The position numbers were made by a program, and so were the translations under genes. Below, piece after piece: positions 16,475 to 23,521 of a DNA stretch of 28,399 nucleotides. The notes beneath the pieces were generated by a model. The model ran no database searches. It was not told the origin of the DNA and saw nothing but the letters and a program-made list of their open reading frames with translations. Source of the DNA: a virus. How positions within the stretch are numbered: the first letter of the stretch is position 1; each line of letters starts with the position of its first letter. The stretch is taken from the IMG/VR virus record IMGVR_UViG_3300025151_000216, positions 1 to 28,399 of that record; one strand, written 5' to 3'.

Positions 16475-17178
16475 GACGCCAAACCCTCAAGCACCACATT
16501 ATTTTCAACCCCAGTTTTGGGATTCTTAACTGTCATCTTATGTGAAAGTTTAGGCATAGTATCAAAAAACTGTTCTACTTCTTTGAACTGTTTAGTGTTT
16601 AGTTGATCTAGGAATGCTATTCTTTCTTTTTCAGTGTAATCAGATCCTGGCCATGCTTCTTCATCAGTATAAATCTGGTCAATACATCCAGCGATCATTT
16701 TAAATGATGCATCTACATTAGTACCATCAAAATCAAAATTACTCTTAATAAACTGTTCCATTGAAGGATACTTTAACCTTAAGGAGAGGTTTTTATCCAA
16801 TTTAATATCTGTTTTATGATTTTCCTTTCTTTCTACTTTAATATCATCAAGGTTGACTGCGACATCTACTTTTGTTTCCCCGTCATCAGAACAGGTTACA
16901 ACTAAATCTACAACCTCACCGATAGACTTGGCACGAACATTCAAGAAGAGATACTCAATATCAAAGGTAGGTAATTTATCTACCTTAACACCTCTGGTAA
17001 TTATACATGAATTAAGAACGTCAGTAATTGCGTTTGTAATTTGTTTTGTATCTTCAGACTCCATTGCAAGGATAAGGATTTTCTCTTCCTTGACTAAAAA
17101 TGGACGATATTTAATTTTCTTGTCGTTCGATGGCAAATTCAACTCATACGTAGGAGTTGTAATGGTTGGTAACGGCAT
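16462..17178 (-). CDS. gp26: Baseplate hub assembly protein gp26 (T4 baseplate family), candidate tail-assembly chaperone
   Basis: The start region (MPLPTITTPTYELNLPSNDK, then KIKYRPFLVKEEKILILAME) is the characteristic N-terminus of the T4-type gp26 baseplate hub family, and 238 residues is the usual length (T4 gp26 is 208). The middle carries CIITRGVKVDKLPTFDIEYLFLNVRAKSIG, also typical. The family contributes to hub assembly in T4. Here it lies directly upstream of tape-measure-like genes and ends with a slippery T-run, which suits a role as the 'G'-type tape-measure chaperone. A TATAAATT box, one base from the T4 late consensus, lies just before the ATG and a CCTATATAATATA string further upstream. 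A gp51 label cannot be fully excluded, as the two names are sometimes exchanged. Confidence 0.8.
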   Translation of the reverse strand: MPLPTITTPTYELNLPSNDKKIKYRPFLVKEEKILILAMESEDTKQITNAITDVLNSCIITRGVKVDKLPTFDIEYLFLNVRAKSIGEVVDLVVTCSDDGETKVDVAVNLDDIKVERKENHKTDIKLDKNLSLRLKYPSMEQFIKSNFDFDGTNVDASFKMIAGCIDQIYTDEEAWPGSDYTEKERIAFLDQLNTKQFKEVEQFFDTMPKLSHKMTVKNPKTGVENNVVLEGLASFFV

Positions 17179-17208
17179 AATTTATAATTTCAGTATATTA
17201 TATAGGGG

Positions 17209-18192
17209 TCAAATAAAACGTTGTCTGACAGAATCAATAGATCCCTGTAAATCTCTAGCATTTCTAGAAATACCTGCAAGACTGTTTGCAGCACTATTGA
17301 TTTTACCTAGAGCTGAGGTTCCACCAAAGGCAGCAGCAGAAGCAATAGCAAGACCACCTAATTGAGGAATAAAGTTACCGAAAGTTCCTTGAGATACAGA
17401 TTTACTATCAATTGCACCACAAACATAACGATCGTATGCTAAACTAACAGTCATTTGAAGAATTTGTGATCCTTCATATGAAACGGGAATAGCAACAATG
17501 TCAAAAGGAAAACATCCAATAAAGTTATATTCTATCTGATACTGATAGTCTCTGTCAAATTTTTTAATTTGTATAGTGTCACATTTGTAACCTTGTTGTG
17601 GATATTTCATTCTTATATAATATCCTGGTCTTGCTTGATCAAAAACTCCATCTCTAGTTTGTGCACCACTAGCAATATATTCCATCCAGTGCTCAAAAAA
17701 CTTTAATGTCTTATATTCTTTATCAACATAGAAAGTAAGATCAATAGGGGCAAATATTCTTGTATGTGCAAAGTTTTCTCTAACACCCATAAAGTTTGTT
17801 ATCTCAGAAACAGGATACTTAGATGTTGGGAGAGAAGCACTACTACACAATAAACCTAGTTCTCTAGTAATAAAATCTGTATCAACTCCCTTATTTCGTA
17901 AGAATCCACTAAGATTAGATAGATTCATAAAACCAGCAAAGGATACTTCATAATGAGAAGTCTGTGCCAGTCTACCAAACTGAGCAATGGTTTCTGACAT
18001 TCCTTTCGCTGTTCCAGGACCTGACCTATTACCAGTATATCCTGCACCACCACCACTTAAAGCGTCAGCGATGTCATTAGCATTGTTGAGAATACCAGAT
18101 ACTTTCTTTATTGCTTTACTATTAGGGAATATGCTTGCTGCTAATCTTCCATATCCAGCAGCAATCTGAGCACCCTTTGCAAGATTTTGCAC
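17209..18192 (-). CDS. gp54: Baseplate tail-tube initiator gp54 (327 aa)
   Basis: The length equals T4 gp54 (320 residues), and the tube-fold core matches the family: HYEVSFAGFMNLSNLSGFL, then LLCSSASLPTSKYP, RIFAPIDLTFYVDKEYK, and a closing strand set YNFIGCFPFDIVAIPVSYEG plus LQMTVSLAYDRYV. T4 gp54 has an equivalent GCIPISV...SYDG...FDVTFAYR. It caps the central baseplate and starts polymerisation of the gp19 tube. The N- and C-termini are helical and Ala/Gly-rich, as in T4. The start is GTG at 18192; the frame is closed upstream by a stop before any ATG, and no clear ribosome site is seen. It diverges from gp4, sharing a 52-base promoter region. Confidence 0.85.
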   Translation of the reverse strand: MQNLAKGAQIAAGYGRLAASIFPNSKAIKKVSGILNNANDIADALSGGGAGYTGNRSGPGTAKGMSETIAQFGRLAQTSHYEVSFAGFMNLSNLSGFLRNKGVDTDFITRELGLLCSSASLPTSKYPVSEITNFMGVRENFAHTRIFAPIDLTFYVDKEYKTLKFFEHWMEYIASGAQTRDGVFDQARPGYYIRMKYPQQGYKCDTIQIKKFDRDYQYQIEYNFIGCFPFDIVAIPVSYEGSQILQMTVSLAYDRYVCGAIDSKSVSQGTFGNFIPQLGGLAIASAAAFGGTSALGKINSAANSLAGISRNARDLQGSIDSVRQRFI

Positions 18193-18210
18193 GTTTGTTG
18201 TTATGATTTG

Positions 18211-18225
18211 CCTATACTATATAGG
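18211..18225. promoter_or_regulatory. Perfect inverted repeat in the gp54/gp4 divergent region
   Basis: CCTATA-CTA-TATAGG is symmetric and lies midway between two divergent late genes. It contains TATACT or TATAGT -10-like hexamers on both strands. A related CCTATATAATATA string lies upstream of gp26 (minus strand, around 17193-17206). It could be a shared regulator site or a pair of back-to-back -10 boxes. Confidence 0.35.
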
Positions 18226-18233
18226 AAGGTAGT

Positions 18234-18241
18234 GATAAATA
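18234..18241 (+). promoter_or_regulatory. Late-type promoter GATAAATA ahead of gp4
   Basis: GATAAATA differs from the T4 late box only at the first base. It ends four bases before the gp4 ATG, so a start from it would give a leaderless message. The strong AGGAAGG at 18222-18228 is about 16 bases before the ATG, which is long for a ribosome site. Confidence 0.35.
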
Positions 18242-18244
18242 TTA

Positions 18245-18682
18245 ATGGCATATAAAGGAAAATATAGACCAACCAATCCTAAAAAGTACAAAGGTGATCC
18301 AACAAACATCATCTATCGTTCATTATGGGAAAGAAAGTTTATGGTTTATTGTGACTTAAATGATAATATCTTAGAATGGGGAAGTGAAGAATTTTTCATA
18401 CCATATCGTTCTCCCTTAGATAATAGAGTACATAGATATTTTCCTGACTTTTATATTAAATATATAAAATCCAATGGATCTATTTGTAGATCTATCATTG
18501 AAGTGAAACCAGATAAACAAACAAGACCTCCTAAGAAACCAAAAAGAAAATCAAAAGGATACATGTACGAGGTAACCCAATATGTCACAAATGAGGCAAA
18601 ATGGGATGCTGCCAAAGAATTTTGTAAAGACAGACTTTGGGAATTCAGAATATTTACTGAAAAAGAATTAGGTATTAAGTAA
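18245..18682 (+). CDS. gp4: Head completion protein gp4 (TnsA-nuclease-like fold, 145 aa)
   Basis: Length and sequence fit the T4 gp4 (gp50/65) head-completion family, needed after packaging to make filled heads competent for tail joining. It begins MAYKGKYRPTNPKKY and carries residues spaced like a TnsA/PD-(D/E)XK nuclease fold: E29 in SLWERKF, PDF at 67-69 in HRYFPDFYI, and EVK at 86-88 in SIIEVKP. The helix after that is Lys/Arg-rich (KKPKRKSKG). It is the first gene of the only plus-strand operon; its stop overlaps the next ATG by one base (TAATG). Enzymatic activity has not been assumed; only the fold signature is seen. Confidence 0.85.
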   Translation: MAYKGKYRPTNPKKYKGDPTNIIYRSLWERKFMVYCDLNDNILEWGSEEFFIPYRSPLDNRVHRYFPDFYIKYIKSNGSICRSIIEVKPDKQTRPPKKPKRKSKGYMYEVTQYVTNEAKWDAAKEFCKDRLWEFRIFTEKELGIK

Positions 18683-19053
18683 TGGTATTAAATCCACCAA
18701 CATACAATAGACTTACTCCTATTGTGGAAGAGTTGAATGGTATGGAAGATCCTGATGATATGATGTTGTCAATTATATCAGTTTTAGATGAGAGTGGAAC
18801 TGTTCCAGAGGTAGGACAATATTATACATTCATTTATAAACCAAAGACACCTAATATTACATATGATGAGCACCCATTAATAGCATGTACAGAGATTACA
18901 GAATGGGGATTTAAAGGTATTAATTTTCATCATGGTGGAGAGTTAAGATTCTATACATTCCCAGAAATTGTAGGTCAAGTGCACCTAGTTAGAGGGAGTG
19001 AATTTGAAGATATTAAGCATATTCCGTATGCCAGAATAAAAACTAGCAGATAA
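18682..19053 (+). CDS. Conserved hypothetical protein between gp4 and gp48 (123 aa)
   Basis: Not recognised. The N-terminal third is acidic and helical (EELNGMEDPDDMMLSIISVL). The rest is a beta-rich domain with YYTFIYKPKTPNITYDEHPL, then ITEWGFKGINFHHGG and a Val/His-rich end. The 'YD..PL......WGF.G.N.H' arrangement recurs in small phage proteins I have seen but cannot name. It is translationally coupled to gp4 (TAATG) and followed by a clear late promoter for gp48, so it belongs to the late morphogenesis set; a role in head closure or tail assembly is only a positional guess. Confidence 0.6.
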   Translation: MVLNPPTYNRLTPIVEELNGMEDPDDMMLSIISVLDESGTVPEVGQYYTFIYKPKTPNITYDEHPLIACTEITEWGFKGINFHHGGELRFYTFPEIVGQVHLVRGSEFEDIKHIPYARIKTSR

Positions 19054-19056
19054 CTC

Positions 19057-19064
19057 TATAAATA
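19057..19064 (+). promoter_or_regulatory. T4-type late promoter TATAAATA for gp48-gp53
   Basis: Exact TATAAATA within the 36-base gap between the 123-residue gene and gp48, 25 bases before the start codon. It is the best-placed late-promoter match in the window, and would be read by the gp55/gp33/clamp-modified host polymerase. Confidence 0.8.
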
Positions 19065-19089
19065 GTTTTGGAACCTCAATCGGAAAATA

Positions 19090-20070
19090 GTGGTTAGATT
19101 TACTGAAGTACCTACTACACTAGGCAAAATAGCAGATTATACCTCAAGATTAAGTAATGTTTTGGGATCTATCGCAGGTGGACAATCAGCAGGTAGTATC
19201 TTGCGATATCCTAGTGATATGATTGACTCTACAATGGATTATATGAAGATAACTTGTATTGAATATAAACCAGCTGGAGGATTAACCGAGGGTGGTGGTC
19301 TTAAAGTTCAAGAAGGTTCAGCGGTAAGTGCTGCTACAGGAAAACACAAAGCGACAATTATATTACCAATGCCAAAGGTTATACCAGATTCTCAGCAAGC
19401 AGGTTGGAACGAAAATCAAGTAGATGCTCTATCTTTGGCAGGATTTAGTGCAGCATCGGACTTGATCCAACCTCCAGACGAAGATAAAAATGCATTTGAA
19501 AACGCTGGTGTAACGATTCAAGGTTTGGTTGATAAAGTTGGTGATTCTGGTGGTGCCCTCATCAAACAATTTCAAAACAAAATGGCAGCAAATGCTGTCA
19601 ATGCATTAGGTGGAAATGTTGATACACAATCGATTCTTTCAAGAACTCAGGGACAAATTATCAACCAAAACAAAGAAGCACTATTCAGTGGTGTTGCCTT
19701 AAGGTCATTTCAATATGAGTTTGACTTGATCCCAAGAAGTCCAAAAGAAGGTCAAACAATTAAACAAATTATTAGAACTTTCAAACAATGCATGTCTGCA
19801 TCAAAAGGTTCAGAAGGAGTTTTCTTAAAAGCTCCAGATGTATGGAAAGTTGAATTCATGACAGGATCTCAACCACATAGATTTTTGAAAAGACATAAAG
19901 TTTGTGCACTAACGTCTGCTGGTATAAACTACACTGCTGCTGGACAGTATAGTACATATGAAGATGCAACACCAACTCAAATGAGATTATCATTGAGTTT
20001 TCAAGAACTTAACCCAATTTACAAAGAAGATTATGATACTGGTGAAGGTCTACGAGGAACAGGATACTAA
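19090..20070 (+). CDS. gp48: Baseplate tail-tube cap protein gp48 (326 aa)
   Basis: The family pattern of T4 gp48 (364 residues) is visible: a YMKITCIEYKPAG strand near the start, ATIILPMPKVIPDSQQAGW (T4 has NILLPRSKSDVD), then the tube-fold strand LRSFQYEFDLIPRSPKEGQT followed by a helix (IRTFKQCMSASKG), VWKVEFMTGS, and the closing LRLSLSFQELNPIYKEDY. gp48 sits on the baseplate hub, with gp54 above it, to begin the tail tube. The start is GTG at 19090 after a GGA ribosome site; the ORF begins MVRFTEVPTTLG. Its stop overlaps the gp53 ATG (TAATG). A perfect late promoter precedes it. Confidence 0.85.
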   Translation: MVRFTEVPTTLGKIADYTSRLSNVLGSIAGGQSAGSILRYPSDMIDSTMDYMKITCIEYKPAGGLTEGGGLKVQEGSAVSAATGKHKATIILPMPKVIPDSQQAGWNENQVDALSLAGFSAASDLIQPPDEDKNAFENAGVTIQGLVDKVGDSGGALIKQFQNKMAANAVNALGGNVDTQSILSRTQGQIINQNKEALFSGVALRSFQYEFDLIPRSPKEGQTIKQIIRTFKQCMSASKGSEGVFLKAPDVWKVEFMTGSQPHRFLKRHKVCALTSAGINYTAAGQYSTYEDATPTQMRLSLSFQELNPIYKEDYDTGEGLRGTGY

Positions 20071-20696
20071 TGGGATATTTCAGAGAACTACCAGATTTTG
20101 AATTTCAAAGTCCTTTTTCAACTTATAGAAACTCAAAAGACGAGTATATAAAAACTAAAAACCTCTTCAAGAGAATGAAACTTATTGATGAGGTTTATAA
20201 TAATGTCACTAGTTTTGACAGGTATATCATTCCAGATGGAGTTAGACCTGATCAAGTTGCCTTAGAATATTATAAAGATGAAGGACTGGACTATGTTATC
20301 CTAATCACTAATAATATTATCAATCTAAGGGATGAGTGGCCACTAGGAGGAGAAGACTTCTATAATTTTATCTACAGAAAGTATGGTAAAGATAATATCC
20401 AAAACATTCATCACCACGAAACAACTGAACTAAGAGATACTAATGATAAGTTAGTAGTTCCTGCAGGTAAGTTAGTTGATTCTAATTTCACAGTATATTT
20501 AAATGGAGTTGCAGTAAGTCCAGTAAAGAGTGTTTCTAACCTAGCATATGAATTTGAAGAAAACAATAAAAAAACTGAGATTTATTTGTTAAAACCTCAG
20601 TTCTTAGGATTGTTTATTAATGATTTAAGAACAGCATATAAGTATACTGTTTCTTCTCAACGAAGAAATGCAAAAACAAAGAGAGGATCTTATTAA
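20070..20696 (+). CDS. gp53: Baseplate wedge protein gp53 (208 aa)
   Basis: Length is near T4 gp53 (196 residues) and it shows the family start MGYFRELPDFEFQSPF (T4-type 'YF..LP...Y'). A LysM-like block follows at ~50-90 (RYIIPDGVRPDQVALEYY, then LDYVILITNNIINLRDEWPL), as found across the gp53 family. The C-terminus is basic (RRNAKTKRGSY). It connects neighbouring wedges when six assemble around the hub. It is translationally coupled to gp48. Its TAA stop overlaps the stop of convergent gp32 (shared TTAA at 20693-20696), and no terminator separates them. Confidence 0.88.
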   Translation: MGYFRELPDFEFQSPFSTYRNSKDEYIKTKNLFKRMKLIDEVYNNVTSFDRYIIPDGVRPDQVALEYYKDEGLDYVILITNNIINLRDEWPLGGEDFYNFIYRKYGKDNIQNIHHHETTELRDTNDKLVVPAGKLVDSNFTVYLNGVAVSPVKSVSNLAYEFEENNKKTEIYLLKPQFLGLFINDLRTAYKYTVSSQRRNAKTKRGSY

Positions 20697-21613
20697 GCCT
20701 CAGCAAGTTTCTGGAACTTTGCCATAATATCGTCAAGGTCATCATCACTTGATGGTTCTGATATCGTAGGTGTCTCAACCTTTCGATGTAAACCTTCACT
20801 ATAATCTTCTAATTCACCTCTACTATCATCTTCATCAGCAACTTCAGGATCAGGACGACGTACTGCTCCTTCTAGACCTAAAACAGTCTTCATACGTTTT
20901 TCAAGAATTTCATAATCCTTGAACTTATCAGCAGCAACAATTTCTGCAAGTCCATATTCTTTCTTCCAGATTGCTTCAAGTGCATCATCATCGTCTAAAA
21001 GTGGACTAACAGCAGCAAACTCAGAAGAATCATAGTTCCAGTAACCTGCAACTTTCTTGATCTTTAGTTTGAAGTTAGCACCTCTCCAGAAATCGAAAGG
21101 ATCGATTGCTTCTTCATCTTCAAATTCAGGTTGCATAGCAGCGAGGATCTTATCATAGATCTTCTTACCAAACTTGAATAAGAATACACCACCCTCATTT
21201 TCAGGGTTAGTAGGATCTTTTACAACATAAATGTTTGCGTAGTAAGAGAGTTTACGTTTCTGACTACGGGCAATTTCTTTATTAGCATCAGTACCACTAT
21301 TCCAAAGTTCGGAATTGTATGCAGATACAGGATCTTTACCACCAATTGTAGTCCTAGAGTTCTCAATATACCATCCACCAGGACCTTTAAATGCGTGAGT
21401 ATATAACTTTACGAATGGCATATCTTCGCCATCAGGTGCAGGTAAGAATCTGATAACAGCATAACCGTTACCTGCTTTATCTACTTCAGGTTTCCATAAG
21501 CGATCATCGCCAGAACCACCCTGAGCAGATTTGTTTTGTTTTTCTATTTCTTTTACCAGTTTGCTAGTAAGAGATCCGAGTTTAGATTGTTTTTTAAGAT
21601 TTGAAAAAGACAT
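20693..21613 (-). CDS. gp32: Single-stranded DNA-binding protein gp32 (306 aa)
   Basis: Clear gp32 by order of segments: basic N-terminal B domain (LKKQSKLGSLTSKL), GNGYAVIRFLPAP (T4 GNGQAVIRFLPS), HAFKGPGGWYIE, SYYANIYVVKDPTNPENEGG (T4 SYWANILVVKDPAAPENEG), FGKKIYDKI, WRGANFKLKIKKVAGYWNYD, and an acidic C-terminal tail (SSDDDLDDIMAKFQKL) that recruits partner proteins. It coats ssDNA in replication, recombination and repair, and works with gp59 encoded just upstream. There are no cysteines: the three zinc ligands of T4 gp32 (C77, C87, C90) are replaced, although the His of HAF is kept. A consensus sigma70 promoter precedes it, so it can be made alone and early. Confidence 0.97.
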   Translation of the reverse strand: MSFSNLKKQSKLGSLTSKLVKEIEKQNKSAQGGSGDDRLWKPEVDKAGNGYAVIRFLPAPDGEDMPFVKLYTHAFKGPGGWYIENSRTTIGGKDPVSAYNSELWNSGTDANKEIARSQKRKLSYYANIYVVKDPTNPENEGGVFLFKFGKKIYDKILAAMQPEFEDEEAIDPFDFWRGANFKLKIKKVAGYWNYDSSEFAAVSPLLDDDDALEAIWKKEYGLAEIVAADKFKDYEILEKRMKTVLGLEGAVRRPDPEVADEDDSRGELEDYSEGLHRKVETPTISEPSSDDDLDDIMAKFQKLAEA

Positions 21614-21649
21614 TAGATTTGGCCTGTGTTTTTTTGTACGGATTTAGTT

Positions 21650-21678
21650 ATTATAGTGTATGATTGGTCAGTTGTCAA
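21650..21678 (-). promoter_or_regulatory. Consensus sigma70 promoter of gp32
   Basis: Minus strand has TTGACA (21673-21678), a 17-base spacer and TATAAT (21650-21655): a 12 of 12 match with ideal spacing. It overlaps the 3' end of the DUF1825-like gene. The gp32 leader is about 35 bases and contains a run of A (7 bases) but only a weak AGG ribosome site. Confidence 0.9.
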
Positions 21679-22006
21679 GTCCACTGGTTTTGATCACTTG
21701 TAACAGTGTCTCATCCATTGTGTCGAAGACTTCTGACATGTTTGTGCCTTCAGGAAATCCAAGCATCAGTGCTGATTGCTCGATTTTTTGTTTAAGTTCA
21801 ATTGCTTCAGGATCGTCTGTAAGAGTTAATCTTGCATACATAATCCTTTGTTTTTCAATAAGACTACGCAACTTGTCAATGTGCTCTTGTTTGTCCTCTT
21901 CGGTAAACGTCCGATAAGTGAAGAGAGAATTAAATATCTCTTCTTGAATATCAGTAATTTCTTTTAAGGACTGTTGTACGATTTTAGAATCGAAAAACTC
22001 ACTCAT
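21668..22006 (-). CDS. DUF1825-like conserved cyanophage/cyanobacterial protein (112 aa)
   Basis: Starts MSEFFDSKIVQQSLKEITDI, close to the cyanobacterial DUF1825 start (FFDSEIVQ...). It also has the family's central LIEKQRIMYARLTLTDDPEA and a short C-terminal helix. All-alpha, acidic, soluble; function unknown. I choose the second in-frame Met (ATG at 22006) over the one at 22039. It has a perfect AAAGGAGG ribosome site 10-12 bases upstream and an ATGA overlap with the gp59 stop, and it matches the family start. It lies between gp32 and gp59, suggesting a replication or recombination link. The gp32 promoter lies over its 3' end. Confidence 0.75.
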   Translation of the reverse strand: MSEFFDSKIVQQSLKEITDIQEEIFNSLFTYRTFTEEDKQEHIDKLRSLIEKQRIMYARLTLTDDPEAIELKQKIEQSALMLGFPEGTNMSEVFDTMDETLLQVIKTSGLDN

Positions 22007-22590
22007 TGACTTGTTGCCTCCTTTAGCATTTTTTGACACGAAAACACATTAATATTTAGGAAGGGAGTATACTTTTTAATTTTTAAACTTACGGTTTCCC
22101 ATACAGGATCTTTTAATTTATTATCAAAATAAGGAACAAAATTAAGAATCTTGTTCATAATAACCAGAGTCTCCAAATTAATTCTACCAGATAAGTATTT
22201 TTTTAGCAATATCGGGTGTCCCCTACACTCCATCACACTTTTAAAGTCTTCAGTATTAAATAATATCTCCAGATCTTCCTTATAATGGTAAGCAAGACTT
22301 TGATTGATTTTCAACCATGTATTATAATTATTTTCACCTTCTTTGATAATTTCACCAATCCAAACTGATTGTGGATTAGATGGATAAACAAAGTTTGCTA
22401 CAAAGTATTCTTTAATCTCACTATCAGTTTTCTGACGAGACATCTTCTCAAAAAAATACTTATCTTTCCTTCTATTAAAAGATGTCATAGATGCTGAAGT
22501 AGCACCATAATATCGGAAGTAATCGTAGGCAGGTTGAGTAAAATGCTGTTTGATCGCTAAGTATGTTTTGTAGCAATCAAAAGCAGTCAT
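22003..22590 (-). CDS. gp59: Helicase loader gp59 (195 aa)
   Basis: gp59 loads the gp41 helicase onto gp32-coated forks. The T4 family pattern is seen: FDCYKTYLAIKQHF (T4 KSVYKLYLMIKQHM), FNRRKDKYFFEKMSRQ (T4 YQKRRDKYFFQKLSEK), IKEYFVANFV, SVWIGEII (T4 DAWIGDI), and a C-terminal helical domain (SGRINLETLVIMNKILNF; T4 SNIISFETFILLDSFLNI). An upstream Met at 22647 would overlap gp33 by 61 bases. I choose ATG 22590, which overlaps the gp33 stop as ATGA and starts right before the conserved domain. Its neighbours gp33 and gp32 match the T4 arrangement. Confidence 0.92.
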   Translation of the reverse strand: MTAFDCYKTYLAIKQHFTQPAYDYFRYYGATSASMTSFNRRKDKYFFEKMSRQKTDSEIKEYFVANFVYPSNPQSVWIGEIIKEGENNYNTWLKINQSLAYHYKEDLEILFNTEDFKSVMECRGHPILLKKYLSGRINLETLVIMNKILNFVPYFDNKLKDPVWETVSLKIKKYTPFLNINVFSCQKMLKEATSQ

Positions 22591-22844
22591 ACGGGTAGTT
22601 TTGCTCGACTTGTTTTCTTTAGAAAATTCAATTGCGTGGCATCCCATCTTAATTTTTCTTTCAGTGGTTTAGATACTAATTTTGTCACAGAATCAACCTC
22701 AATCTCATTCTTTTCACAAAACAAAATAATTGCGTCAATGTAATTGACATTCTCTTGTGTGGCAATATTTTCAATTTCAAGAGCAAAACTCTGTTTGCAC
22801 ATGAATTTTTCTTTTAGGACTTCATCTAGAGTTTCTTTAGGCAT
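22587..22844 (-). CDS. gp33: Late-transcription coactivator gp33 (85 aa)
   Basis: The last ~35 residues show the gp33 signature: EIEVDSVTKLVSKPLKEKLRWDA followed by LNFLK (T4-type 'VESVASLISPSLKEKIEAEA'). The middle helix (VNYIDAIILFCEKNEIE) also matches. gp33 bridges host RNA polymerase to the gp45 sliding clamp for late promoters. It is shorter than T4 gp33 (112 residues). The start ATG overlaps the end of the nuclease gene by 8 bases, and its stop overlaps the gp59 start. Position next to gp59 is as in T4. Confidence 0.88.
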   Translation of the reverse strand: MPKETLDEVLKEKFMCKQSFALEIENIATQENVNYIDAIILFCEKNEIEVDSVTKLVSKPLKEKLRWDATQLNFLKKTSRAKLPV

Positions 22845-23514
22845 ATTCTTTTAGTTTGTGTTTGATGAATTCTTGGATGTATTGGATTAATTCCTTTATA
22901 TACTTTGATTTGTCACGTTCGATATAAACTTCGCAATCTCCATCTTCACATGCCATGATAATAACAAACTTCTTTACAGTAAGTCCAGTGAGTTCATACA
23001 ACATACATGCGTATGCACAACACTGTACGAAATAGTGGTCAATCCACTCTCGCGGCTTAGGTGATTTGGAAGTTTTGAAATCAATGATAGCAAGTTCACC
23101 ATCATATTCTGCTATACAGTCAACAGTTCCAGCAATGCCAAGTTCTTTGCTGTACATTGATGACTCTAGTGCATGAATATTAGTAATACTATCCAGAAAA
23201 GGTTTTGCTATATTGAATAGCATTTTAGAGATAGGCAATACATCTGTAGGTGCTTGCTCATTCTTTAAATAATATTCTGTAAGAGTGTGCATATCAGTAC
23301 CACGACTTGTAGCCGCTTTCGTGATACGGTCAGCTTCTTTATCACCAACCTTTTTTCTCCACTTTGCAAACTTTGCTCTATTCCTGTGACTAGTAACAGA
23401 GGTTATGGACACTAAATCTAGCATCTCACCACCATCTTCTACTTGATAATATCTGACTCCATCAACAGTCTTACGACTGAGTTTAGGAAGATTCAAATTG
23501 ACATGATTAAACAT
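22837..23514 (-). CDS. PD-(D/E)XK exonuclease, RecB/Cas4-like (225 aa)
   Basis: Nuclease motifs appear in order: RGTDMH (H76), E117 in ALESS, GTVDC (D132), AIIDFKTSK (D145, K147), and QCCAYA (Q164, Y168), the Q-x3-Y helix of the RecB/lambda-exonuclease subgroup. This fold cuts DNA with two metal ions. Cyanophage versions are annotated as exonucleases and may degrade host DNA or act in recombination. It lies between phoH and gp33 in a coupled operon. The start ATG is 7 bases after the PhoH stop; a CTAAATATT string overlaps that stop. The exact substrate is unknown. Confidence 0.85.
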   Translation of the reverse strand: MFNHVNLNLPKLSRKTVDGVRYYQVEDGGEMLDLVSITSVTSHRNRAKFAKWRKKVGDKEADRITKAATSRGTDMHTLTEYYLKNEQAPTDVLPISKMLFNIAKPFLDSITNIHALESSMYSKELGIAGTVDCIAEYDGELAIIDFKTSKSPKPREWIDHYFVQCCAYACMLYELTGLTVKKFVIIMACEDGDCEVYIERDKSKYIKELIQYIQEFIKHKLKEYA

Positions 23515-23521
23515 TGAGTAT

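Noticed and set aside
16853-17365. A 170-codon open frame on the plus strand across gp26 and the gp54 end
   Set aside because: It lies opposite confidently identified gp26 and spans two genes and their intergenic promoter; no family resemblance.
22007-22039. N-terminal extension of the DUF1825-like protein
   Set aside because: The inner ATG has a perfect AAAGGAGG ribosome site and matches the family start.
22591-22647. N-terminal extension of gp59 to an upstream Met
   Set aside because: It would overlap gp33 by 61 bases and adds residues absent from the gp59 family; the ATGA-coupled Met is better.
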